Source: Pseudophaeomoniella oleicola | Lineage: Eukaryota; Ascomycota; Eurotiomycetes; Phaeomoniellales; Phaeomoniellaceae | Length of the DNA: 64,000 bases | Direction of reading: 5' to 3' | Assembly (NCBI GenBank): GCA_003868215.1 | Contig: QWDQ01000006.1 | Span: 248,001-312,000, forward strand | In this document: positions 21,861 through 32,371 of the stretch, piece after piece | How positions within the stretch are numbered: the stretch's first letter is position 1 | How the letters are laid out: each line of letters opens with the position of its first letter | Notes under the pieces: generated by a model | Told to the model about the DNA's origin: nothing | Seen by the model: only the letters and a program-made list of their open reading frames with translations | Database searches by the model: none | Program-made: the position numbers and the translations under genes

Positions 21861-23423
21861 TCACATCATCATAGTGTCATCCCCATCATCTCCTCCCTGT
21901 CCCTGTCCCATCCCATCAATCCCACCACCGTTTCCAGCAACATCGCTCATCTCGACAACGCCCCTCCCCCGTCCCGCCAACAGTTCCCTGCGGACTTCCG
22001 GTCCGATCTTCTCGTGGCCGCGGATCAGTAGCAGATCCAAGAGGGCTTCGCGCTGGTCTTCGGTGATGTCGTTTTTGTAGCGTTGGGCGAATTCGAGGAG
22101 ACATTGGTGCCAGAGGACGGGGAGTTTTTGGTCTTTTAGGTGTGAGGGTTTTCGACTGGGTTGGTGAGGGTTGTTGCTGCCCTCGCCGTCGTCGAGGGTT
22201 GGGTTTACGCTGTTGCGGAAACGGAGGAAGTGGAATACTAAGGCGTCGACGGCTTTGAAGGGGAGAGCGTACTTTTTGGCGAGGAGAGTACGTATGAAAA
22301 TGTTTGTTGCTCCTGCACTTTCGGTGTTGACGCTGGATTGTTCGGCTGCGATTTCGCATAGTCTGACTAATGCAGCGGCTGAATGGAGGACGGGAATGGA
22401 GACCCGGGAGAGGACGGCAGAGACGATGGTTGCTTCACGGAGAGTTGCCGTGCCGGAATCGACAAGAGGGAAGAGGAAGCCTTTGAAGAACGCGGCGGGT
22501 TTGTAGAGTGATTTCTTCAGCGCTTTGAACAGATGGACATTTAATTTGCTGGTCTCGCGGATATCTTCCCGCACCCGGTCGAGCAAGACGTCAGTAAGGT
22601 AGTGTTGAACAACTATTGGTTGAGAAGAGACGAAAATCTTGGTCGCTTCGTAGCAGGCGTTCGGTGACCATTGCTCGGGGCGAGTTATTGCCAGGAGATC
22701 GGGCCATTGAGGGAACGTCGGAAGGACTTTAAATGGTTTGGGGAGAGGTCCGGATTTGTAGCGAGAGAGTATAAGACCGACTTTGGTAAATACGTCGACT
22801 ACCTTGGCTGGTATTTCTACGGCATCTTCTGGGTCACCGCCACCGAATACAACGGGCTGTCCAGCCGCCTGTGCGGCTTGTGCAGCTTCTTTTTCTGCTA
22901 TCCTTTGTAATATCAGATCTGCTAGATTCGTACCGCCGCCATTTGCTTCCTGGGTGTCTGGCTTTGCAGGTTGTGTGTCGAATATTGGGTCGGAATCATC
23001 TCGTGGTAGGAATTTGCTGTATGCTGCCATATCTTCTGGATTAATATCTTCTACCTCCACATCTTCGCCCGGCATCCATTCCTCTTCCCCTTTTTCCCAT
23101 CGTTCTTCTTCTCCCTCTTCGTCCGAGGGCCCTGAAGCGTCCACGGCGTATCTTGAAGCAAATTCGAATGCAGCATTTGGCGCGATTTTTGCTGCTGCTG
23201 CTGTACGGTCGGCGGCATCCTCTTCCGCTAGATCTTGTGCAAGTGTCAAAATCTTGCGCGATGATGCGCTATCGACATATCCATCTCCTCTGTCGTCTTC
23301 ATCTGATCTTGACTTCCTCTTGCCTGTAGATTTTGTGCGGAGATGGCCAACTGTATTGAGGTCGTCGGCAAGGGGATTGTGACGCCGCGAAGCAGCTGCT
23401 GAAGCGGTCGTAGCCTTTGGCAT
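21861..23423 (-). CDS. ENP1: bystin/Enp1, 40S ribosome biogenesis factor
   Basis: A single exon of 520 aa. The ATG at 23423 (MPKATTASAAASRRHNPL) is chosen; the frame stays open 30 codons further but without conservation. The N-terminal third is Ala/Glu/Asp-rich and ends in WMPGEDVEVEDINPEDMAAY. The bystin domain runs from about 190 to 490: LILSRYKSGPLPKPFKVLP, WSPNACYEATKIFVSS, HLFKALKKSLYKPAAFFKGFLFP, KKYALPFKAVDALVFHF and LPVLWHQCLLEFAQRYKNDI. Enp1 acts in the nucleolus and cytoplasm in 18S rRNA processing and pre-40S maturation. A Gly/Asp/Met tail closes the protein. Length is close to yeast Enp1 (about 480 aa). Confidence 0.95.
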   Translation of the reverse strand: MPKATTASAAASRRHNPLADDLNTVGHLRTKSTGKRKSRSDEDDRGDGYVDSASSRKILTLAQDLAEEDAADRTAAAAKIAPNAAFEFASRYAVDASGPSDEEGEEERWEKGEEEWMPGEDVEVEDINPEDMAAYSKFLPRDDSDPIFDTQPAKPDTQEANGGGTNLADLILQRIAEKEAAQAAQAAGQPVVFGGGDPEDAVEIPAKVVDVFTKVGLILSRYKSGPLPKPFKVLPTFPQWPDLLAITRPEQWSPNACYEATKIFVSSQPIVVQHYLTDVLLDRVREDIRETSKLNVHLFKALKKSLYKPAAFFKGFLFPLVDSGTATLREATIVSAVLSRVSIPVLHSAAALVRLCEIAAEQSSVNTESAGATNIFIRTLLAKKYALPFKAVDALVFHFLRFRNSVNPTLDDGEGSNNPHQPSRKPSHLKDQKLPVLWHQCLLEFAQRYKNDITEDQREALLDLLLIRGHEKIGPEVRRELLAGRGRGVVEMSDVAGNGGGIDGMGQGQGGDDGDDTMMM

Positions 23424-23726
23424 GTTGATGAAGTCCTCAGCGAAGACCAGCCTTTGCTGGGAAGTTGTAGGTGCTATGCTGTCGTCGTGGGGCAGATCTG
23501 ATCGCAGATACAAAAATTATTTATTATCGCTCAAAATTCGAGGACCCTCCAACTTTATCTGAAAGTGGGGAACAAAAGGGAAAAGTTGGAGGGAATTTTA
23601 CACGAAGGAAGTCGGTTACAGTTCCTTGTATGGAGAATGTAACTCATCCTTCGTATCTCTGAGTATATATCCTCGATATCTATTATGTTCTATATGCATA
23701 TACAATAGTCGCCCTGTTGACAATGG
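23424..23726. other. short intergenic region
   Basis: ENP1 upstream region and the 3' region of the next minus-strand gene; nothing else seen. Confidence 0.5.
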
Positions 23727-24948
23727 TTATACGGTATCGGCAATGGTGACTTCTGTGTCAGACCCGCTCTCGCTACGCTGACTTCTATCGTATTCAACCG
23801 TTATATCGGTCGTCAAGATGATACCCTCCATACCCAGGATACCGTTGACGCCACTTAGGTCTGGTAATTCATCGTTGCTATCATGGTATGCTTGTGAGAT
23901 CATCCTGTTGGTAGGCTGGACACTCTGTGTTCCACGGGTACGTTGAGTACTGGCTGCACGCTTCTCATCTGATAGCACCGTGACTTCTGATCCCGGTTCT
24001 GGCGTTGATCGCCGAGCCTTGTGGATGGCTTTCCTCAACAAAGGCCGGGACGGAGGTATACACCCAACTATGAGAGTGATCCATTGCTCGGTCATCTGCG
24101 AAAGGATGAGGGGAACGACTCCGAATGATATGCTTGCTGTGTCGGCCAAGATACCCAGTTGGGTCGTCTTGATGACAGCACTTGCGGCCGCCACTATCCC
24201 AAGACCCATGAGTATACAAAGCCCAACTTTCATTCGAAGCGCCATTTGCAGATGCCAGATGATGCGGATAGGATATATTGCGAGTGCAACATTGCTAGCG
24301 GCCGACCACGCTTTCTAAATGTCAGTGATCATCAAGGTAAAGAAAAAAGCAAGGAGAACTTACAACCCTGGAAGTAAGCAACGTTGCGAGTGGTCATATC
24401 ATGCTTGCAAGTCCCTGGCTCTGTAACGGACCATAACTTCGTGATCGGCTTGCATTGGATGAGAAGAAGTGTGAGATATACAATCGATACCATGACATTG
24501 GACAAGCCAACGAACCACAGAAACCATGGCGTCGACCGATGGCGACCGCGCACCTCGCTCAAGAATGCAATGATGGCTAGCTTTCCAACAGTGGTTGATA
24601 GCATAGCTATGATGATGGCAACCCATCCCCATTTCAGAGCCTGTTCGAGACTGATAATCACATGGTCATGGCCGACGTGAGACGCGAAGTGCGTACTGTA
24701 TGTCAAGAAACATTGACCGAGACAAGAGAGGACCTGGCTCATGCGTCATTATGATGTCCACGCTGGAATATCAAAGATCATACCAGCGTTAGCAGCGAAA
24801 GCCAATAGTCTGTACGAATGCGTCGAGTGTACAGCCAACTTGTGACCGTCAGGCATATGAATATGCTGATACCAAGCACTGCTTCAACCCAGGTGACGCT
24901 CATAAGCAGTTTGGCATAAAAGTGTGCTCTAACCTCGAGAGACTTCAT
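23727..24948 (-). CDS. fungal rhodopsin-domain integral membrane protein
   Basis: Three exons on the minus strand, 24948-24784, 24733-24364 and 24310-23727, giving 372 aa; introns of 50 and 53 nt start GTATGA and GTAAGT. Several hydrophobic segments are visible: VEAVLGISIFICLTVTSWLY, GWVAIIIAMLSTTVGKLAII, FLWFVGLSNVMVSIVYLTLL, SNVALAIYPI, VGLCILMGLGIVAAASAVI and FGVVPLILSQMTEQWITLIV. The pattern ...IQCKPITKLW... then AYFQG/SWSAASNVALAIYP and a seventh-helix CIPPSRPLLRK segment is that of the large fungal rhodopsin-like/Pth11-related family. The N-terminus is shorter than usual and has no CFEM domain. Ligand and function are unknown. The C-terminal tail is cytoplasmic-like and Ser/Thr-rich. 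The last exon acceptor (AAAG/CG) is inferred from frame and family fit. Confidence 0.75.
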
Positions 24949-25909
24949 CCTTCCCGAAATGAATGTCCAGATAGTATCAGGACTGTATGATTATCGAGCA
25001 AGGAGCGCCTCCCAATATGAACATTGTAGACCAATCTCGAGGAGAATGGTCAACAGAGAAAGTACAAGACGCTTTGGTCAATGCAATTTGTTGTAATTCT
25101 CGACCTTTGACCAGACATTGTGAACTGAACGAACCTACCAAAGGTATAGGCGTCGTGAGCGATCCAAATAGGACGGATTCCGAGTTCGAACACACCACTT
25201 TCCAACATACCGACATGTAATAGAGACGAACGACCGAAGACAGACCTACTCTGTTAACTCTATCGTGCAAGCAGATATCATTCGTCAATATCGTAGCGAT
25301 GGTGCTTGGTGCATATGTCTTTTGGACCCCATTACTGGTGGTTGTGGTGATCAGCAGAGCGTTGCGTTCGTGGTGTTGCCCACAAGGTGGCACGATCACC
25401 CACTTCGCATCTGGAGGGTGTAGCATGGCTAGCCACATTCACAACATTGCCCAATGAATGGTTTCTGTTTGTTCAATGGGTTGGGGGCTGAACGTTGAAG
25501 AAGAAACACATTGAGGCATTATGCAAGTACCTATGTTACGTGGGGTCGTAAATTGGGTATCCTTGTTGAAGCTGTCGAAGAAAGGATATATGTAGGTCGT
25601 CTTTCGGTGAAGGCTTGGCTTTTCAACAGTGCAGGTTGATTGAAACAGTGAAGTATAGTGTCGGATTGACAACACCTGTCATGATAGATGAAGAGAAAAA
25701 AATAATATTCATTTATGTACAATCGTTGTTTCCTATACCTGTTATACATCCCTATTTCAGGAACAGAGAGCGTCAAAGACAGCAACTCCAGAGAAACTTT
25801 AGCCTGTCAGCTTGCTGATAGATTTCCTGTATGACAAGATGTGACTAGGCGGTGAACATGCTTGTATGGACAAAAGGTTGGTAGGGCATCCTTATCGAAG
25901 CCGGGTATC
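24949..25909. other. intergenic between two minus-strand genes
   Basis: An open frame of 153 codons (24977-25438, minus) has no family features and I do not call it. Otherwise this is upstream sequence of the membrane-protein gene and the 3' region of ETR1. Confidence 0.45.
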
Positions 25910-27115
25910 TCAAGTTTCGCCAAATACAAATACACCCTTTCCCTTCCTGAAGCCTGTGAGCGTCCCTTGCACTGCTTCTTGTAATTCGTCTACCTTGGTA
26001 TCCCAATCCCACTTGGTCTCAACCACGGGTACATCTTTGAATCTTCCTTCTCTCGTCATTCTTAAAACATCGTCCACGGTCTGCTTCTTCTGCGTCGGGT
26101 GCGCGTCACTCCATTTGCTGACCCAAAAGCCGTCGAAGCCGATGTTCTTGAAGATCAGGAGACTGGTTGGAAGCATGACCGGCTGTCGGCTCATGCCCCC
26201 GTATGTCACTAACCTTGAGCCTGGACCTAAGACCTTCGCAATTGACGTTGCATTCTTGCCTCCAACAGCATTCAGTCCTAGCTTGATCGGTTCTCTACCA
26301 CCGTTGGTCCATTCGTTCACCATGTCTTTGAAATTCTTCCCCAATAGCTCTTCCTCGGTAATGACCTTTGTGGCACCGAGACCTTCCAACTCCTTCTTGA
26401 GATCTTCATATCCTTCACGGTGTCTCACCACGTTGATGCTTCTTAACCCCCACTCTTTCCCTAGTTGAATAGCAGCCCTCCCCACCCCACTGTTGGCTGC
26501 GTTCTGAATGAACCAGTCTCCAGCACCCCAGTCCCATTTTGCGTAATCCAGTAACATTCGATAAGCTGTGCATGGGTTTACCGAAACTGTACCAACCTGT
26601 AGAGGGGTAAGGCCGGACTTGTCGTCAATTTTGAGTACCTCGTTCTCATCGGCCTGCATATGAGTTCTCCAGGTGCCCATTCCCGTGGACTTCATGATGA
26701 CCCAGTCGCCTTTGCTTACATTTTTGACGCCCCCTCCAGTTCCGACGACTTCTGCAACGCCTTCATTGCCGGCAACTGCAGACGGAGTGGTGGTACCGAG
26801 TGTGGAAGTCATCGGAGCTTTGGTAGGATACGTTCCTTGAATCTGATTTATGTCTGCAGGGTTTATGGGGGATGTAAGGAAACGGAGTGTAATACTGGTC
26901 CCCGAGGGAGGTGATAGAGAATGGCCATGTAGCGATAAGACGTCTTTTGGCTCTCCGTGCGTCGAATAGACCAAAGCTTTCGCTTGCGTATAACCGTATG
27001 CTGAGATGGCTCGCCGCTGTTCACGATTTGTATACCTAGATGCTTGCCGTACACACGACGTTACCGAACGCCGGCCAAGATACATTGGTAGTCCCTTCGC
27101 CAGCGAAGAAGCCAT
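25910..27115 (-). CDS. ETR1: mitochondrial trans-2-enoyl thioester reductase Etr1
   Basis: A single exon of 401 aa. The first 45 residues are rich in Arg, Ser and Ala, as in a mitochondrial presequence. The MDR-type oxidoreductase follows: NPADINQIQGTYP contains the expected catalytic Tyr, then AGNEGVAEVVGTGG and KGDWVIMKSTGMGTWRTH. The nucleotide-binding turn is NAANSGVGRAAIQLGKEWGL, and the C-terminal half has LVTYGGMSRQPV and GFDGFWVSKW. It reduces 2-enoyl-ACP in the last step of mitochondrial fatty acid synthesis, which feeds lipoic acid and respiration. It is head-to-head with the GatA gene, whose start lies 231 bp away. Confidence 0.94.
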   Translation of the reverse strand: MASSLAKGLPMYLGRRSVTSCVRQASRYTNREQRRAISAYGYTQAKALVYSTHGEPKDVLSLHGHSLSPPSGTSITLRFLTSPINPADINQIQGTYPTKAPMTSTLGTTTPSAVAGNEGVAEVVGTGGGVKNVSKGDWVIMKSTGMGTWRTHMQADENEVLKIDDKSGLTPLQVGTVSVNPCTAYRMLLDYAKWDWGAGDWFIQNAANSGVGRAAIQLGKEWGLRSINVVRHREGYEDLKKELEGLGATKVITEEELLGKNFKDMVNEWTNGGREPIKLGLNAVGGKNATSIAKVLGPGSRLVTYGGMSRQPVMLPTSLLIFKNIGFDGFWVSKWSDAHPTQKKQTVDDVLRMTREGRFKDVPVVETKWDWDTKVDELQEAVQGTLTGFRKGKGVFVFGET

Positions 27116-27346
27116 CTTGAAAAAATTACAGTGTTATACAAAATGAGCAGCGAACGCTGAGAGAAGTTGGACTGGGAAACCTCGAACCTCCAGATGAACT
27201 TATACCAATAAATGATGAAATCGCTCGGCATACTTGCTCGATGCTTTATAAACGGAGATGTGCGGGAAGCGACTTCAAGTACTTTGGTAAGTGTAGCTTC
27301 TAGACAAATGAGTAGCTTGGGAGCGCTTTAGACGCAACATTGTTCA
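27116..27346. promoter_or_regulatory. bidirectional promoter between ETR1 and HER2/GatA
   Basis: The two divergent start codons, both for mitochondrial proteins, are separated by 231 bp. Shared control is inferred from spacing alone; I did not identify specific sites. Confidence 0.5.
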
Positions 27347-28931
27347 ATGTCAGCTGGAGCAAGGGTTCTGCAAGCTGGTGCCGCGTCGGGTTTTGTTTCT
27401 ATCGCCCGTCAGAGCCTGGGTCGCACCTCGAAGCCGAGCTCTAGCTCCGTCTCCGAACACACGAAACAATATGCAGAGGCAGCCAACGCTGTGAGCACAA
27501 GAGTTACAGACCAGGAAGATGTAGGTTCCAAAGGGGTTCTGGCCGGTATGCAGGTCGCAATCAAGGACAACTTCTGCACCGGCGCTACTTCTGGGCTTCC
27601 TACGACATGCGATTCTAAAATCTTTGGGTTGGAGTTCCAATGTCCTTATGATGCAACGGTAGTCCAACTCCTTGAAAGAGCTGGGTGCCATGTGGTAGGA
27701 AAGACGAGCATGGATGAATTTGGAATGGGCTCGCACTCAATACATACAAATTTTGGCGAAGTGTATCAATTTGGTAGCCAAGGCGAAAAGCTCTCTGTGG
27801 GAGGCAGTTCGGGTGGTAGCGCTTTGGCAGTGGTAAATGAGGCTTGTGATTTCGCACTTGGAACGGACACAGGAGGATCTGTCAGATTGCCCGCTGCTTA
27901 TACAGGAGTCGTCGGGTTCAAGCCTTCGTATGGACTCCTCTCGAGGTGGGGAGTCGTTGCATATGCGAACTCTCTGGATACGGTGGGAATTCTAGCGGAG
28001 ACGACAGGAGTTGTCCGGAAGGTTTATGGTAAGTCTCTACGCCATGTCGACGGAGTATTCTCTAACGTTCATAGATGTGCTGAATCACTTCGACCCTAAA
28101 GATCCTACCAGTATCCCAGAGGGAAGCAGGTCTCGTATAACGAAGAATGGTCAGAAACGGGAAAAGCTCCGCATAGGTATCCCTCTTGAATACAACATTC
28201 AAGAACTCCATCCGACCGTGCGTTCGGCCTGGCTCAACACTGTCACTCGAATGTCCACCGACTTAGGCCATACTATCCATCCCGTTTCTCTTCCACGCAC
28301 CAAGCAAGCACTGTCTGCGTATTACGTCTTGGCTCCTTCGGAAGCCTCTTCGAATCTCGCTAAATACGACTGTATTCGTTACGGCCGGCGCTCTACACAC
28401 GGTCCAGACAATGCGGATGATGGCTATCTATATGCTAAGACCCGTGGGGAAGGCTTCGGGCCTGAAGTGAAGCGCAGGATACTGCTCGGTGCTTACAGCC
28501 TCAGCGCCGAAGCCATCGATAATTACTTCATCCAAGCTCAGAAGGTCAGACGTCTTATTCAAAGAGACTTTGACAATGTGTTTGCCCCGGAGAACCCATT
28601 GCACGACTATCCAACACAGTCCCTAGACGATCACGAACACAACGGCGCCGAGAAGGTAGACTTCATCCTCTGCCCGACCGCTCCCACACCTCCTCCTCTA
28701 CTCGAAGAAGTCACCGAACGAGACCGAGACCCCTTGGACGCCTATGTCAACGACGTCTTCACGGTCCCCGCGAGCTTGGCTGGACTACCCGCCATCTCCG
28801 TCCCAGCGGTGGGCATGGGCCCGAATCCGGAAGATAACATCGGCATGCAGATCATCGGGCAGTACGGGAGCGATTTGGACGTGCTGGATTTGGCGGATCA
28901 AGTTGAAAGGCTTGATCTTATCGGTCGGTGA
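27347..28931 (+). CDS. HER2: mitochondrial glutamyl-tRNA(Gln) amidotransferase subunit A
   Basis: Two exons, 27347-28028 and 28075-28931, giving 512 aa; the 46-nt intron starts GTAAGT and ends ATAG. The amidase-signature core shows the three catalytic elements: Lys in GMQVAIKDNFCTG, the Ser-rich GGSSGGSALAV, and the second Ser in GTDTGGSVRLPAA. The C-terminal part has VDFILCPTAPTPPPLL and VFTVPASLAGLPAISVPA. It is subunit A of the GatFAB-type enzyme that converts Glu-tRNA(Gln) to Gln-tRNA(Gln) in mitochondria. The N-terminus is Ala/Arg/Ser-rich and plausibly a presequence. Confidence 0.94.
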
Positions 28932-29890
28932 AAAATGCGTGTTGTCTACCTACTACATAATGATACCCCCCCTCCAAAACCTTTGGAAGATAAATACTAG
29001 CCTTGTAAAGGAATTGGATTTGTGATTTACAAGAGCCAGCCAGCCAGCCAAAAAGAAGAAGGCGGAAGCAGAAGAAGAAGAAGAAGCAAAAACTCTTATC
29101 ACGGCACCCCATATTATGGAGGGCAGTGACTAGGAGAACCGTTTCCTCTTCAGGAAGGGTTTTTATTTACGTGTGTATTTATTGTTTTGGTCGCATCAAG
29201 GATCGAATTCAGGGCCTTGTCGTATTCAGGGCTTAGATAGGAAGGAGGAGTGTCGACAGGAGTGAATGGCACCCCCAGCCCGATGCTGGTTCGTATACCA
29301 TTACACTACCGCTTCTGTTGGTGTATTGATATGGAATTGGGGATTTACATTATTTATACACCGTTCAATTGGGTTGGGTTGGGTTGTGTGATTTCGTTGT
29401 TCCAATTCAACTCCACATGAGTACTACATTGTGCATAGTATAGTATCCATGGCTGAAAAAACTTCATGGGAACTGTGCAATTCAAATCTGATTCACTACC
29501 CCCGCGCGCGCGCCTCATGTTCTAAATCACAGTTTGGAGTTTACTTGGTGGGGTGCTAAAGGGTGAGAGGATCAAGCTGCAAAGACGTTTGATGGACAGG
29601 TTGATTTGCAATTTGATCGAGTATCAGCCTATATCGCTATGGGTTGCTTGCTATCTTGGCCATAATGGCGGATCCGAGTTTTTGCACTGATGGACTCGGT
29701 GTGACAATGGCTGCAGCTGCAGATATCGATCTTCCTAGGAGGAGCAACACGATATACACAATTTAGCTGCTTCGTTGGCGTATTGCGCTGCGTCCAAGGA
29801 AGAAGGAAGGGGTGGGTGATACGTCCCGACGGTGATGACTCGAGATCTTGGGTAAGCATCTATCTTCTAGAAGACATGTAATGGAGATTT
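28932..29890. other. intergenic between convergent GatA and decarboxylase genes
   Basis: 959 bases with GCCA and GAA short repeats (about 29034-29090) and a CG alternation near 29503-29512. On the minus strand, 29298-29311 matches a Pol III A box (TAGTGTAATGG) and 29200-29212 weakly a B box, but no tRNA cloverleaf forms. No gene called. Confidence 0.5.
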
Positions 29891-31550
29891 CTAGACGATC
29901 TCTTGGAACGAATCGAGGATCACTTTGAAGGCGTTCCGAACACTGTCCTCGGTATTGTTGGTGTTTGCTGGAACAACCCTTATTACTGCCTTTCCGGCAA
30001 TGGTAGAAGGTGTGATGAAGATCTCTCCCTTCTTGGTGATCAAGTCTGCCAGCTCTTTTGTCTTCTTGTTTGCCTCTGTCTCGCTTTCCCCGACAGCAGC
30101 AGGTTTCACTCTGAAGCATGTCAGCGCAAAGCGAGGTTCGGTCACGATCTCAAACAAATCGGATCTTTGTTTTACAAGGTCGGCGAACAATTCTCCCAAC
30201 TTGATAGATCGTCTAATGTGCTGCTGGAGCCCCTTGATGCCGTAGTTCCTCAATACGAACCATATCTTCAGTGCTCGAAACCTTCTTCCCAACGGTATCT
30301 GCCAGTCTCGATAGTCCGTCACGAGGCCCGAGTCAGTGAAACTGTTTTGAAGATAGGCAGGCGTGATGCTGAGAGCGTGAGTCAAATCTGCTCTCTTTTG
30401 GATGAAGAGACACGATGCATCAAAGTTGACTAGTAGCCACTTGTGCATGTTCATGTTGAAGCTGTCAGCCATCGCCATTGAGGAGCCATAGTGCTGGAAT
30501 TCTTCACAGACGAGTGCAGCACCGGCATACGCAGCATCGACATGTATCCACAACCCTTTCCAGTTTTCCTTCACCTTGGCTATTTCGTCGAAGCGATCAA
30601 CTGCACATGACGTAGTGCTTCCCAAAGTTGTGGTAACATAGTATGGCTCCAGGCCTTCTCCTTTGCACTCCGCTAATACTTTTTGAAGGCCGGCTCCTGT
30701 AAGACTCAAGCCGTCGTCATATTCCACTGGAATGGTCTTGAACCTTGTACCGGCAATAATGGCGCCCTTTTTAGTACTGCTGTGCGTCTCAGAGGAGCCC
30801 AGAGCAACAAGCCTTCCCCTTAGGAAGGCGATGCGATCGTCACGTTCCATAGTGCCTTCTTCCAGGCCCTCTTCGTCCGCCCGCATCTTCAGATATCGTT
30901 CTCGTGCCGCAACCATAACAGTCAGGACAGCCTCACTGGCACTACCATGAATGACACCGCCTCCACCGCTCTCACTCGTACTCAAGAATGACGATGGTAG
31001 CTTCAAGGCTTTTGCTAGCCAATCTAGCACAATAGTCTCAAGTTCTGTACAAGCTGGTGAGCATATCCAATTGAAGGCCGGCGCGGTGAATGCTGCACTG
31101 TACATCTCTCCTAGGATAGATGGATATGTTACAATGGCAGGAAAGAAAGCGAAATAATTCGGTGAGTTCCAATGCGTAAGACCTGGTACAATTTTGGAAG
31201 CGATGTCCTCCTGGATCCTCTCCCATGGCTCACCATCAACAGGTGCCTCCGTAGGCAGTTGAGGAGCCAGATACCCTGGTTGGATTTTGGGCAAGACTGG
31301 CAGATCTGGAAGAGATTGGTTGTACTTAATGACTAAAATAGGTCAGTCAAAAGTGTGCTCTGACCTTGAGACGGCTGCTTATCATTGAGCAAAATGAGGG
31401 AACCTAAGATGGCCACAGTACTGGTGAACAAATCTTACTTTCATCAACTGCAGCATATCCTGCCTTGCGAAACTCCTCCGCAGTCATGCCACCGACATTG
31501 CCACTTTCGGAGCTGGCATGAGCTTCCGCTTCTCCTGGAGGGGTACTCAT
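29891..31550 (-). CDS. PLP-dependent aromatic amino acid decarboxylase
   Basis: Two exons, 31550-31439 and 31332-29891, giving 517 aa. The 106-nt intron starts GTAAGA; the first exon encodes MSTPPGEAEAHASSESGNVG and MTAEEFRKAGYAAVDE, joining in frame to IIKYNQSLPDLPVLPKIQPG. This is a group II decarboxylase (tyrosine/DOPA/tryptophan type). It has HWNSPNYFAFFPA and WICSPACTELE at the substrate site, VIHGSASEAVLT binding PLP phosphate, WIHVDAAYAGAALV for the ring Asp, and the Schiff-base Lys in NMNMHKWLLVNFDAS. The C-terminal domain runs to VPANTNNTEDSVRNAF. It makes an aromatic amine and CO2 from an aromatic L-amino acid; the exact substrate cannot be read from sequence. Cytosolic, with no targeting signal. 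No secondary-metabolite partner genes are beside it. Confidence 0.93.
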
Positions 31551-32371
31551 CGCCACCACAGGAGAATATGTATAAGCAGGATCTTGGCGTCCACCGTGAA
31601 TGAAAGAAATGACAAACTGGTATTTGAGACCGTGTAGATACTCTGTCGCTCTATGAGGGGGATGACTGAAGAAGGTCTATTGCCCGGTTGGGAATCTGAA
31701 CTTAGCGACACACACGCGGAAGGAATGCAATCCTAAGGGGAAAATGTAAAGCAACAGGAGAGATGTATCAGAGACTCTTGAAGGAGATCAGAATTCCCTT
31801 CGCAGTCGCACAGAAGGGCAGTTCGGAGGAATAAGTCGACAGTAAAGTGCATGTTTATGTGTATCTAATTACAAGTGAACCTTCTTGAGAGATCCAATGG
31901 ATCCACATCACTTCGTGCGCTTTGCCCTGCGACATCATCAACATCTCGACCTAATTACTTTCATAAACACTTTAGGCGTCGCAGAGTTATGTTGATGCGG
32001 AGAGAATTAACCAATTATCTACTGACCTCTGAGATCTGTAGATTCCTTTTACAGATACGAAAGCATTTGGTGGTGTGTTTCACACATCCATGTGTTCCTT
32101 GCTTACATGATACCGCCGACACTGATAAATATATTGCTTTCTGACATTCAGTCGCTTGCTTTTTGGTCAGTAAATTCTATTGTATTTACAATTTAGAGGG
32201 ATCCCAGTGGCTTGCAAAGCCTCTGAGACGGTGTGATTGATATTCGATTGACGAGCTTGATTACTTTGGGCTATCTTTTGGAAACTATCAGTTCGGTTGC
32301 TGCTTTGTAACACGCGCTGTGTGGGCAGTGATCCTGCCAGCATAGATACGACCAAATGTCTCGACTGAATC
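31551..32371. other. intergenic between two minus-strand genes
   Basis: Upstream region of the decarboxylase and 3' region of the kinase gene. A short plus-strand frame at 31875-32144 has no family signal. Nothing else seen. Confidence 0.5.

Noticed and set aside
24977-25438. 153-codon minus-strand frame upstream of the rhodopsin-domain gene
   Set aside because: No membrane pattern or family likeness. It is separated from the chosen start by an in-frame stop and is not needed for a complete protein.
29190-29320. tRNA-like A box (TAGTGTAATGG) with a weak B box on the minus strand
   Set aside because: The acceptor arms do not pair, the anticodon arm lacks U33, and no T-run terminator follows. 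It may be a degenerate tRNA fragment but cannot be supported.
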